Source: Nitrosomonadaceae bacterium (GTDB lineage Bacteria > Pseudomonadota > Gammaproteobacteria > Burkholderiales > Nitrosomonadaceae). From it: DNA of 12,270 nucleotides. Positions 1-7,147 of the stretch are shown piece after piece. The notes beneath the pieces are model-generated. The model searched no databases. It was not told the DNA's origin and worked only from the letters and a program-made list of their open reading frames with translations. A program made the translations under genes and the position numbers. Within the stretch, counting starts at the first letter, position 1, and each line of letters begins with the position of its first letter. The stretch spans positions 1-12,270 of the forward strand of contig CAKKRO010000141.1 of the NCBI GenBank assembly GCA_919902625.1, written 5' to 3'.

Positions 1-20
1 CCGTAAATAAGGCCGAAACT

Positions 21-842
21 ATGCTCGTTCATCCTCAAATTGATCCCGTTGCCATCTCTGTGGGACCACTTTCTGTCCATTGGTATGGATTGATGTATTT
101 AATCGGCTTTGTGGCATTCGTTCTGCTGGGACGCTATCGCATCAGACATAACCCGCGCGCCATCTTCACTAATGAAATGCTGGATGATGCGCTGTTTTAC
201 GGCATGCTGGGCGTCATCCTGGGCGGACGCCTGGGGCATGTCTTGTTCTATCAATTCGGCTATTACCTGCAACATCCGCTGCAAATCTTCGCCATTTGGG
301 AAGGCGGCATGTCTTTCCACGGCGGATTTCTCGGCGTTTTCTTTGCCATGGTGCTGCTCGCCCGCAAACACCAACTGCCATGGCTCTCAGTCACCGATTT
401 CATCGTTCCGCTGATCCCTCTGGGGTTAGGTGCAGGCCGTATCGGCAATTTCATCAATGCCGAATTATGGGGACGGCCCACCGATGTCCCCTGGGGCATG
501 GTTTTTCCTTATGTCGATGAACTCCCCCGCCACCCTTCCCAGTTGTATCAATTCGCACTTGAAGGCGTGGTGCTTTTTATCTTCATCTGGATTTATTCTG
601 CCAAACCGCGAGCAACCGGCGCAGTCACCGGCATGTTCATGATCGGTTACGGCGTTTTACGCTCGTTCGCCGAATTCTACCGCGAACCGGAGGATGGATT
701 CATGGGCGTGCTGACTCTGGGTATTACGATGGGTCAATGGTTGTCCATTCCGATGATTCTGGCAGGGATAGCCGCACTGATTTGGTCACGGCGTCAGCCC
801 GGCAGCCCGCAGAGCAACCCGCGGAAGCGTAAGAAACATTAG
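21..842 (+). CDS. lgt: Prolipoprotein diacylglyceryl transferase
   Basis: Lgt is the inner-membrane enzyme that moves a diacylglyceryl group from phosphatidylglycerol to the lipobox cysteine of prolipoproteins, the first step of lipoprotein maturation. The 273-residue protein has the usual family length and several hydrophobic segments (about residues 15-37, 57-80, 98-115, 122-137, 180-192, 202-214, 238-255). Family signatures are clear: WEGGMSFHGG at 93-102 (H100), the Lgt signature around GAGRIGNFINAELWGRP at 137-153 (R140, N143, N146), HPSQLYQ at 171-177, and the RSFAEFYREP segment at 214-223. It ends in a basic cytoplasmic tail. The ATG is preceded by AAGG eight bases upstream. Nothing of the preceding gene is readable in the 20 bases before it. 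The next gene converges on it. Identification is secure. Confidence 0.97.
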   Translation: MLVHPQIDPVAISVGPLSVHWYGLMYLIGFVAFVLLGRYRIRHNPRAIFTNEMLDDALFYGMLGVILGGRLGHVLFYQFGYYLQHPLQIFAIWEGGMSFHGGFLGVFFAMVLLARKHQLPWLSVTDFIVPLIPLGLGAGRIGNFINAELWGRPTDVPWGMVFPYVDELPRHPSQLYQFALEGVVLFIFIWIYSAKPRATGAVTGMFMIGYGVLRSFAEFYREPEDGFMGVLTLGITMGQWLSIPMILAGIAALIWSRRQPGSPQSNPRKRKKH

Positions 843-899
843 GAATTACAAGACATGATCTGCAGCCTGCTCAGATAATTGAATTATTTAAGAGTGATT

Positions 900-923
900 A
901 AAAAACGGTACGCACAGCGTACC
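900..923 (-). terminator. Intrinsic terminator of the PPC/RTX protein gene
   Basis: Read on the minus strand this is a perfect 7-bp stem (GGTACGC / GCGTACC) with a TGT loop, then one G and a run of six T. It lies about 50 bases after the stop of the minus-strand gene ending at 973. The T tract is on the minus side only, so it serves that gene rather than lgt. Confidence 0.8.
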
Positions 924-972
924 CTGCAGACTAGGACTAAAGACAAATCCATTTTACGGATGAGATTTGCGT

Positions 973-2001
973 TCACAGATATTCAAGCCCTGTTTGAGCA
1001 AGTCCCACCAAATTGATGTTTGCCGTGTTCAAAGAGGTCTCCGCTGCCATGATGCCAAGACCCGCAACCGTAAAGGCATGTGAATCCAGCAAACCGACGT
1101 AATAGTCCAAATCCGCTTTACCTGGGGCAAATCCAACCACGTTGGTATATAAAACATTGACCACCGCCGTATTGTCAACTGCGCCGTTTAATCGTGCCTC
1201 GATCGCGAATTGCATCAGGTCGTTATAGCTCATACCGCCATCAAGTAATTGCAGCCCAATACCGACGTACTGCTGGTTAGCAACAAACTCGCGGCCGAAC
1301 ACCGCGCCGAGAATCTTGGCGGCAGTACCCGCGTTACCCGCCAAATCCAGGCCAACATTGACATCCGAGAAACGAACGCGCTCGACATTTTGCAGCATAT
1401 CCAGGCCATCACGGCCGGATACGTTATCTTGAACCTGAAATCCAGATGAGTTTTGGCTCAACGAATACTGGCTGCGGCTGCCGGTAAAAGCGGCCGTATC
1501 GATCCCCAAATCGCCATCGATAATATCGTTGCCTGAAGTGCCTGTAAGCGTATCGTTGGCACTGGTGCCCATTACTTTTCCGGTATTGCTAGAGCCACTC
1601 GTACCTGTAATGCCTTTTGGCACCGTGAGTATGTAATTGCCTACCACCGAACCTACGCCACTGGCTGAAAGAAAATAATCGGTTGTGGCAGTGGGCGTGA
1701 ATTCAATGTATTTCGATTGGAAACCTTGCCCCGTTGTTGCCGTGGCAAGCAGAGAACCTGTTGGGCTATATATAGAGAGCTGCGAATCAAAAAGCCCATT
1801 GAACGTAGCATTGGCTTCGATCGAGAAACCGTATAGCTCGCCAGTTGTAAGGCTGACCTTAAACCAGTCGACATCGCCCGCTGTATTAATGACGCCAAAA
1901 TCCTTCCAGCCGGTTTCGACTATTCCCGGCGTTGTCGTATTCGCTGGAAAGTCGTTGCTTTCCGTATCCATTCCCGCATAGTCGCCTTTTAATTCAGCCA
2001 T
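973..2001 (-). CDS. Secreted PPC / RTX-like / DUF4214-like protein
   Basis: A 342-residue protein with no recognisable catalytic domain. Residues about 13-130 look like a bacterial pre-peptidase C-terminal (PPC) domain: paired acidic/Asn residues near the start, GDVDWFKVSL at 42-51, then a beta-rich stretch ending YILTVPKG. Residues 145-168 hold degenerate RTX-like calcium-binding repeats (GTSANDTLTGTSGNDIIDGD). Residues 175-225 resemble the module that often follows such repeats (RDGLDMLQNVERVRFSD). Residues 225-330 are DUF4214-like. The C-terminus (INLVGLAQTGLEYL) resembles the ends of many type I secretion substrates. There is no N-terminal signal peptide, which fits type I export. I chose the ATG at 2001 because GGAGG lies 7 bases upstream; a GTG at 2004 is too close to it. 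A surface or extracellular adhesion-type role is inference. No T1SS transporter genes are in the window. Confidence 0.8.
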   Translation of the reverse strand: MAELKGDYAGMDTESNDFPANTTTPGIVETGWKDFGVINTAGDVDWFKVSLTTGELYGFSIEANATFNGLFDSQLSIYSPTGSLLATATTGQGFQSKYIEFTPTATTDYFLSASGVGSVVGNYILTVPKGITGTSGSSNTGKVMGTSANDTLTGTSGNDIIDGDLGIDTAAFTGSRSQYSLSQNSSGFQVQDNVSGRDGLDMLQNVERVRFSDVNVGLDLAGNAGTAAKILGAVFGREFVANQQYVGIGLQLLDGGMSYNDLMQFAIEARLNGAVDNTAVVNVLYTNVVGFAPGKADLDYYVGLLDSHAFTVAGLGIMAAETSLNTANINLVGLAQTGLEYL

Positions 2002-2086
2002 CACTAGACCTCCGTTTTAACGTCGTTTATTAATTACTGCGAACTTGAATTGAAATTCCCCGAGTTCATACTTAAAAGTCCATAGC

Positions 2087-2092
2087 ATTATA
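2087..2092 (-). promoter_or_regulatory. Possible -10 box for the secreted-protein gene
   Basis: The minus strand reads TATAAT, an exact match to the sigma-70 -10 consensus, in the only gap upstream of this gene. I find no convincing -35 hexamer 16-18 bases upstream, so the call is tentative. Confidence 0.3.
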
Positions 2093-2285
2093 TGCATGAC
2101 TGTTAGCCGAGTACCCGTAAGTTTGGAACAAGATCAATCGGGGAGCCAGTAACTGTTACGGCCAATAGTTTGGTTGTAATGATCACTCCACTGAGATCTG
2201 CAATCTCAATGAATGAAAGAGCTTTTGTTACAAAACATTAACTTTCCGTTCAGTTTACCCCCGTTCAGATAACACAAGGGGCTAC

Positions 2286-2315
2286 AAATAAAAACAAAAG
2301 GCAGCCTTATCCTTT
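2286..2315 (-). terminator. Weak possible terminator after phoR
   Basis: On the minus strand AAAGG (from 2311-2315) can pair with CCTTT (from 2297-2301), followed by a T-rich run broken by single G and A. It lies about 23 bases after the phoR stop. The stem is only 5 bp, so termination here is uncertain. Confidence 0.3.
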
Positions 2316-2337
2316 CGATTACAAATAATCATTTGCT

Positions 2338-3636
2338 TCATTGAATCATCCGCCTGGCAGGAAACCATATATTGAACCGGCTGCCTTTGCCTGCCCGGCT
2401 GATAATTTCCAGACGCGCCTGATGGCGGTTCAGGACATGCTTGACGATGGCGAGTCCAAGCCCGGTTCCACCGGTCTCTCTTGAGCGGCTGCTGTCCACG
2501 CGGTAAAAACGTTCCGTCAGGCGCGGAATATGTTCGGGCTCAATGCCGATCCCGCTGTCCTGCACGAAGAATAATCCCCGCCCGTCCTGCGTTTCCCAGT
2601 GAATACTGATTTCACCACCATCCGGGGTATAGCGAATCGCATTGCTGACTAAATTGGCAAAAGCACTGCGCAATTCTTCTTCACTTCCCAATAACTGGTC
2701 TTGGGTGGCAATATTCAATTTGATGTGATGCCGCCCGCCACTGAGGGATTCCGCATCCTGCAGAATGTTCTGCAGCAAACTGGCCACATTGACCGTTTTC
2801 TCATTCACTTTATTTTGTTCGTTTTCCAGACGTGACAGAATCAGCAAATCTTCAACCAGCCGCTGCATGCGCGCAGTCTGTTCAGACATTAATGCCAGGG
2901 CGCGTTTATTGAAATCGGCATTCACAGGCTCATCGGCTGATAATGTCTCAAGAAAACCGCCAATGACTGTAAGAGGCGTGCGCAACTCATGGGAAACATT
3001 GGCAATAAAATCCCGCCGCATGGTTTCCAGATTTTCAAAGCGCGTAATATCACGGCTGATTAAAAGTTTTTGTTTATAGCCATAAGGCACCAACTGCAAC
3101 GAAACAATAATTCCCTGCTGGCGCGTTTGCTTGAGGATCAACGGATTACTGTATTTACGTGCCGCCAGATACTCAACAAAAGGGATTTGCCTGACCAGAT
3201 AGGTGATTTGCTGGCCTGCATCCAATGCCAGATTGATACCCAGGTGTTGTTCCGCAACAGGATTGCACCATTCAATCCGATTATTCTCATCCAGAATGAC
3301 AATACCATCGGGCATGGCTGAAGTAACCCTTTGCATGCGCTCCAATGCAAGGCTCAGCAATTCCTGGCTCTGACTGTGCTGGCGTACATATCTTGCCAAA
3401 TGGGCAAATACATCATCCCAGGCGCCGGAACCTGCCGGAATACTGGCGGGCGTGTGATCGGAGACCCGCAGCCAGCGTTCCAATGCCACCAAATGACGCA
3501 CATGATGAAACACCATCCACAACAGTGAGAAACTACAGAAAACCAAGGCATTGACCGCCCCAAAAATCATCCATAGCAGGGCTGTGATAACGATAACAAG
3601 AACGATGTAAAAAGAGCGCTGCCAGATATCAGACAC
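2338..3636 (-). CDS. phoR: Phosphate regulon sensor histidine kinase PhoR
   Basis: Membrane sensor kinase that phosphorylates PhoB under phosphate limitation and dephosphorylates it when phosphate is plentiful. The 432-residue protein matches PhoR architecture: two closely spaced membrane segments at about 8-25 and 28-46 with almost no periplasmic loop, a linker, a PAS-like domain at about 100-200, then HisKA with H216 in FIANVSHELRTPLT (210-223). The ATPase domain shows N332 in NLVSNAIRYTPDGG, D360 in the DSGIGI box, ERFYRVD at 375-381 and GGTGLGLAIVKH at 389-400. The tiny periplasmic part fits the known PhoR mode, in which signal comes through PstSCAB/PhoU rather than a ligand-binding domain; that mechanism is family knowledge. 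The start is GTG with AGGA eight bases upstream. It lies downstream of phoB on the same strand, after an unusually long 149-base gap. Confidence 0.93.
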   Translation of the reverse strand: MSDIWQRSFYIVLVIVITALLWMIFGAVNALVFCSFSLLWMVFHHVRHLVALERWLRVSDHTPASIPAGSGAWDDVFAHLARYVRQHSQSQELLSLALERMQRVTSAMPDGIVILDENNRIEWCNPVAEQHLGINLALDAGQQITYLVRQIPFVEYLAARKYSNPLILKQTRQQGIIVSLQLVPYGYKQKLLISRDITRFENLETMRRDFIANVSHELRTPLTVIGGFLETLSADEPVNADFNKRALALMSEQTARMQRLVEDLLILSRLENEQNKVNEKTVNVASLLQNILQDAESLSGGRHHIKLNIATQDQLLGSEEELRSAFANLVSNAIRYTPDGGEISIHWETQDGRGLFFVQDSGIGIEPEHIPRLTERFYRVDSSRSRETGGTGLGLAIVKHVLNRHQARLEIISRAGKGSRFNIWFPARRMIQ

Positions 3637-3785
3637 TTAAATCATCCTGAAAAAAAGTATTAGGCTGGGAAAATTCCGGTTGAAATAGCTGCGGGCAATT
3701 GATGGTTTGATTTCCAGATGGTTATCAGCATAAGCACTGCCACTACTGCTGAGACAAATCAAATTCATAAGCGATACCACTGCAT

Positions 3786-4514
3786 TTATCGGGTCAAATC
3801 CGTATCCGGCTCATTGGCTGGTAACGTTGTGGCCGCCGAAAACCGGTAACCTGCGCCCCTGACGGTTTGTATCCACTCATCCTTGCCTGCCCATTGTAAC
3901 GCTTTGCGCAACCGGCGAATATGCACATCAACCGTTCGCTCTTCAACAAACACATGATCGCCCCACACTCGATCCAGTAATTGGCTGCGCGAATAAACAC
4001 GTTCAGTATGCGTCATCATGAAATGTAACAAACGATATTCAGTCGGCCCCAATTCAATTTCCTTATTCCCTGCGGTAACCCGGCGGTTGACCGGATCAAG
4101 CCGCAGCTCGCCAATTTCAACCGCCTCGTCCGAGGCTTCCGGAATCAGTCTGCGTAGCACGGCATTGATACGGGCTATCAATTCACGCGGTGAGAAAGGC
4201 TTGGTTATGTAATCGTCCGCGCCGATTTCCAAACCTGTCACCTTATCAGCCTCCTGCGTGCGTGCGGTCAGCATGATAATGGGAATCAGGCGTGTGCGTT
4301 CCCCCCGCCGCAAAACCCGCGCAAACTCAATACCGCTCATCTGAGGCAACATCCAGTCCAATAAAATCAAATCCGGTATTTCATCATTGATCAGGGCCAT
4401 CGCCTTCTCTGCATTATCCGCACAAACCGTTTCATAACCCGCTTGCTTTAGATTATAAATAATCAACTCCTGGATAGCAGCTTCATCTTCCACGACCAGT
4501 ATTTTTGCAGCCAT
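3786..4514 (-). CDS. phoB: Phosphate regulon response regulator PhoB
   Basis: DNA-binding response regulator of the phosphate-starvation response, partner of the adjacent kinase. The 242-residue protein has a receiver domain (about 1-120) with the acidic pair E9/D10, phospho-acceptor D53 in LLLDWMLP, T83 and K105. It then has an OmpR-type winged-helix domain (about 130-230) with LGPTEYRLLHFMM, RSQLLDRVWG, EERTVDVHIRRLRKAL and the terminal VRGAGYRF. The numbering of D10, D53, T83 and K105 coincides with E. coli PhoB. It has a slightly longer C-terminal tail than usual. The ATG has AGGA about eight bases upstream. It is divergent from the DUF971 gene. I could not find a convincing Pho box in the short upstream gap, so autoregulation is not visible. 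Confidence 0.94.
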   Translation of the reverse strand: MAAKILVVEDEAAIQELIIYNLKQAGYETVCADNAEKAMALINDEIPDLILLDWMLPQMSGIEFARVLRRGERTRLIPIIMLTARTQEADKVTGLEIGADDYITKPFSPRELIARINAVLRRLIPEASDEAVEIGELRLDPVNRRVTAGNKEIELGPTEYRLLHFMMTHTERVYSRSQLLDRVWGDHVFVEERTVDVHIRRLRKALQWAGKDEWIQTVRGAGYRFSAATTLPANEPDTDLTR

Positions 4515-4609
4515 AGTGAATTCCTGTATTGGTCAAATTATTTCTGCGCCGTTTGCTATCAGCGGGTTTATCCATTACTCTTAATCAATTTTTTACTTCA
4601 TACCATAAC

Positions 4610-5020
4610 ATGGCCGGTCTAACCAAAGAAACACCTCGTCCCACAGAAATCAAATTACACCAGAAATCCAGAATACTGGATATTTCTTTCTCGGATGGAA
4701 AAACTTTCCAGTTCTCTTGTGAATTTTTACGCGTCCATTCGCCCTCAGCCGAAGTGAGTGGTCATGGCCCAGGCCAGGAAGTGCTGCAAACAGGTAAGCG
4801 ATTGGTCAATATCGTAAAAATAGAACCGGTTGGAAACTATGCCATACAACTCAATTTTACCGATGGCCATAATACAGGACTTTATTCTTGGGATTTACTC
4901 TATAACTATGGCCTCAATCAGGATAAAATGTGGCAACGTTATCTGCAACGCGTGGAAGAGGCTGGCGCGAGCCGGGAACCAGGCGCCAGAACGCAGGCAA
5001 CGGGCCATTCCTGCCAATAA
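4610..5020 (+). CDS. DUF971 (GBBH-like N-terminal domain) protein
   Basis: A 136-residue single-domain protein of the DUF971 family, named for the N-terminal domain of gamma-butyrobetaine hydroxylase. Family marks are the opening PTEIKLHQKSRILDISFSDG, the CEFLRVHSPSAEVSGHG motif at about residues 39-55, the VKIEPVGNYAIQLNFTDGH strand pair, LYSWDLLYNYG and the end YLQRVEEAGASREP. The function of the stand-alone protein is not established; it is commonly found just before ubiE in betaproteobacteria, as here. The reading frame stays open to a TTG at 4529, but the ATG at 4610 gives the normal family N-terminus (MAGLTKETPRPTEIKLH). The ribosome binding site is weak. It probably shares a transcript with ubiE, 88 bases downstream, a gap in which I see nothing. 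Confidence 0.88.
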   Translation: MAGLTKETPRPTEIKLHQKSRILDISFSDGKTFQFSCEFLRVHSPSAEVSGHGPGQEVLQTGKRLVNIVKIEPVGNYAIQLNFTDGHNTGLYSWDLLYNYGLNQDKMWQRYLQRVEEAGASREPGARTQATGHSCQ

Positions 5021-5108
5021 ATGGCGGAATACTTGCCTGGATTCCAATCGATATGAACCTGTCGGCGATCACCTGAAAGCCACCTCCAACTTAAATTAAA
5101 TCACTATC

Positions 5109-5843
5109 ATGACAAAAACCACCCATTTTGGCTTTAATACCGTTTCTGAAAATGAAAAGGCTGGCAAAGTCGCGGAAGTCTTTCATTCAGTCGCAGAACG
5201 CTACAATCTGATGAACGATCTGATGTCTGTAGGTTTGCACCGTTTATGGAAACGCTTTGCCATTGAAACCAGCGGTGTGAAGCATGGCGATAAGGTGTTG
5301 GATATTGCCGGCGGTACCGGTGATTTAAGCGCTCTGTTTCTGCAGAAAGTAGGCAAATCCGGCGAAGTGTGGCTGACGGACATCAATAACTCCATGCTCT
5401 CAATCGGCCGCGACCGCCTGATTGATGAAGGCACGCCTACCCCGGTGGCGCAATGCGACGCTGAGAAACTGCCCTTTCCCAACAATTATTTTAACTGCGT
5501 CAGCGTAGCCTTTGGTCTCAGGAACATGACGCATAAAGACGCTGCACTGAAAGAAATGCTGCGCGTCATCAAACCGGGCGGAACCGTCATCGTACTGGAA
5601 TTCTCCAAAGTCTGGAAACCCCTGCAACCTGCCTACGATGCCTATTCATTCAAGTTACTTCCCACCATGGGAAAAATGATCGCCAACGACGCGGAGAGCT
5701 ACCGTTACCTGGCTGAATCCATCCGCATGCACCCTTCCCAGGATGAGTTAAAGGAAATGATGGAGCAGGTTGGTTTTGAACGAGTGGAATATTTCAACTT
5801 GACCGCCGGTATCGTGGCGCTGCATCGCGGATATAAGTTTTAA
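5109..5843 (+). CDS. ubiE: Ubiquinone C-methyltransferase UbiE
   Basis: SAM-dependent C-methyltransferase that methylates the 2-polyprenyl-6-methoxybenzoquinol intermediate in ubiquinone synthesis (and demethylmenaquinol where menaquinone is made). At 244 residues it has the family length. Visible signatures are the UbiE/COQ5 N-terminal block AERYNLMNDLMSVGLHRLWK (29-48), SAM motif I VLDIAGGTGDLS (63-74), D91 after the second strand, the VAFGLRNM block (133-140), RVIKPGG (152-158), LEFSKVWKP (163-171) and the conserved end NLTAGIVALHRGYKF. The start has a poor Shine-Dalgarno, which fits translation in an operon with the DUF971 gene. The usual betaproteobacterial followers (a Tim44-like gene and ubiB) are absent. 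An L,D-transpeptidase gene converges instead. Confidence 0.96.
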   Translation: MTKTTHFGFNTVSENEKAGKVAEVFHSVAERYNLMNDLMSVGLHRLWKRFAIETSGVKHGDKVLDIAGGTGDLSALFLQKVGKSGEVWLTDINNSMLSIGRDRLIDEGTPTPVAQCDAEKLPFPNNYFNCVSVAFGLRNMTHKDAALKEMLRVIKPGGTVIVLEFSKVWKPLQPAYDAYSFKLLPTMGKMIANDAESYRYLAESIRMHPSQDELKEMMEQVGFERVEYFNLTAGIVALHRGYKF

Positions 5844-5896
5844 TTGATCGTTACTGACAGCGCTCTCTCAGTGATCCAGTTCAGTGCGCAATCATG

Positions 5897-6376
5897 CTAT
5901 TCATGAATATCAACCTGAGTTCCAGCGCCGACCCGATCGAATAATTCCAGCAAATCACTGTTGCGCATCCGAATACACCCGATCGAGCCCGGCTTGCCCA
6001 TTTCGACACTATCCGGGCTGCCATGAATATAGATATAACGGCGCATGGTATCGACTGAACCCAAACGATTAAAGCCCCGTTCGCACCCGGACAGCCATAA
6101 AATACGTGTCAGAATCCAATCCCGTTTCGGGTATTGTTGACCCAATTCCGGGCTATAAATTTCTCCGGTGGGCCGCCGTTTGATAAAAACCGTATTGACC
6201 GCCTGCCCGTCGCCGATTCTGGCGCGAATAATATGCTTTCCCAGCGGGGTGCAGAAACTGCCATTTTCCTGACCTGTTCCTTTCCTGGCGGATGAAATCA
6301 AATATTGCCTGATGATTTGTCCCTGCTCATCCAGCAAATCCAGTTGTTGGGTTGCAATACAAATACTAATTTTCAT
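5897..6376 (-). CDS. L,D-transpeptidase family (YkuD) protein without signal peptide
   Basis: A 159-residue YkuD-domain protein. The domain's catalytic block is intact: RYIYIHGSPD with H118, then GKPGSIGCIRM with nucleophile C134 (numbered from the ATG at 6376), and the usual following segment NSDLLELFDRVGAGTQV. Family members form 3-3 peptidoglycan cross-links or attach proteins to peptidoglycan by attacking a meso-diaminopimelate-containing stem. There is no signal peptide, lipobox or LysM domain; the protein is little more than the catalytic domain, so export and substrate are open. I prefer ATG 6376 over GTG 6382 because GGAG lies 5 bases before the ATG and overlaps the GTG. It overlaps the end of tadA by 11 bases, implying translational coupling. 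It converges with ubiE. Confidence 0.88.
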   Translation of the reverse strand: MKISICIATQQLDLLDEQGQIIRQYLISSARKGTGQENGSFCTPLGKHIIRARIGDGQAVNTVFIKRRPTGEIYSPELGQQYPKRDWILTRILWLSGCERGFNRLGSVDTMRRYIYIHGSPDSVEMGKPGSIGCIRMRNSDLLELFDRVGAGTQVDIHE

Positions 6377-6851
6377 GCTCACTCCGGCCGGTTACCTTAC
6401 GTCTTTGTGCAAAAAACTGTTTCAATAACAGGCTGGCCTCGGTTGCCATAACTCCTGCTGTTACCTGCATATGATGATTCAGCCGTGATTCTGATGGCAG
6501 ATCAATAACACTGCCGCAAGCACCTGTTTTCGGATCAGCCGCCGCATAAACCAGGCGCTTAATGCGTGCATGAAAAATTGCGCCGATGCACATGGCGCAG
6601 GGCTCCAACGTCACATAAAGCGTGCAATCCAGCAAACGATAATTAGCCAGATTATTACCGGCATCCCGCATGGCCATCACTTCAGCATGCGCCGTGGGAT
6701 CTGTCGCAGTAATCGAGCAATTATATCCGCGCCCGACAATGATCCCATCCCGCACCACGACCGCACCCACAGGCACCTCACCGCAACCTTGCGCCTGATG
6801 GGCAAGCTCCAATGCCATCCGCATAAAATTTACATCGTCATCAATTTTCAA
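6366..6851 (-). CDS. tadA: tRNA-specific adenosine deaminase TadA
   Basis: Zinc-dependent deaminase converting wobble A34 to inosine in tRNA-Arg(ACG), an essential step for reading CGN codons. The 161-residue protein carries the cytidine/deoxycytidylate deaminase zinc site: H55-A-E57 in TAHAEVMAM and P84-C85-A-M-C88 in LEPCAMCIGA. TadA-typical flanks are GEVPVGAVVV (24-33), NYRLLDCTLYVTLEPC and the A-RIKRLVYAA-DPKTGACGS block (95-114). The frame starts at a TTG (6851) with no visible Shine-Dalgarno. This start supplies the usual D-x-x-FMRMALELA N-terminus. ATG codons at 6824 and 6818 would cut just before the first helix. The start is therefore the uncertain part; the identity is not. Confidence 0.95.
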   Translation of the reverse strand: MKIDDDVNFMRMALELAHQAQGCGEVPVGAVVVRDGIIVGRGYNCSITATDPTAHAEVMAMRDAGNNLANYRLLDCTLYVTLEPCAMCIGAIFHARIKRLVYAAADPKTGACGSVIDLPSESRLNHHMQVTAGVMATEASLLLKQFFAQRRKVTGRSEHEN

Positions 6852-7147
6852 TATCGTTTTACAGCAGTTAAATACTGGTTAGTAGCGGACAGTCACAAAC
6901 TTGCGCATATTAACAAATTGCGCATGGTTGTCCACAAAACTTGGCCATTGAGCCCTTTTTATAGGGCTGCGGGAAATTGCAAGTTGAAAGGGAATAAATC
7001 CCGGAATCCTTTTATACTATTGCACCATGAGCAAACTCATGACTCAGCCCGGCTAACGCCAAAAATGACGCCGGAGAGAACGAGGGCCATCGCATTGTCG
7101 AAAAGAGACAAGACCGGGCAGTCCATTCGCCCCAAACGGAGAAATTT
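6852..7147. other. Divergent intergenic region between tadA and nadE
   Basis: A 296-base non-coding region that must hold both promoters. It contains a direct repeat TTGCGCAT at 6901-6908 and 6918-6925, a 6-bp stem AGCCCT/AGGGCT (6951-6956 and 6963-6968, loop TTTTAT), and a TATACT hexamer (7013-7018) that could be a nadE -10 box with a leader of about 120 bases. No good -35 partner is present. I see no known riboswitch or RNA gene here. Confidence 0.45.

Larger units (their letters stand above)
2002..2337. other. Intergenic region between phoR and the secreted-protein gene
   Basis: A 336-base non-coding stretch. On the minus strand it carries the leader of the secreted-protein gene, with a TATAAT hexamer (2087-2092) about 85 bases before the ATG. 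An 8-base direct repeat CCGTTCAG occurs at 2246-2253 and 2261-2268 (15-base period). A weak T-rich stem follows phoR. I see no ORF or RNA gene that I can support. Confidence 0.5.

Noticed and set aside
4515..4609. Pho box in the phoB/DUF971 divergent gap
   Set aside because: I looked on both strands for two CTGTCAT-like half sites at the right spacing and found none convincing.
5846..5876. Stem between the convergent ubiE and L,D-transpeptidase genes (ACTGA/TCAGT plus GATC/GATC)
   Set aside because: The stem needs a 3-base bulge and no T run follows on either strand, so I do not call it a terminator.
7027..7056. Short ORF MSKLMTQPG before nadE as a leader peptide
   Set aside because: No ribosome binding site and no attenuator-like alternative hairpins; only nine codons, easily chance.
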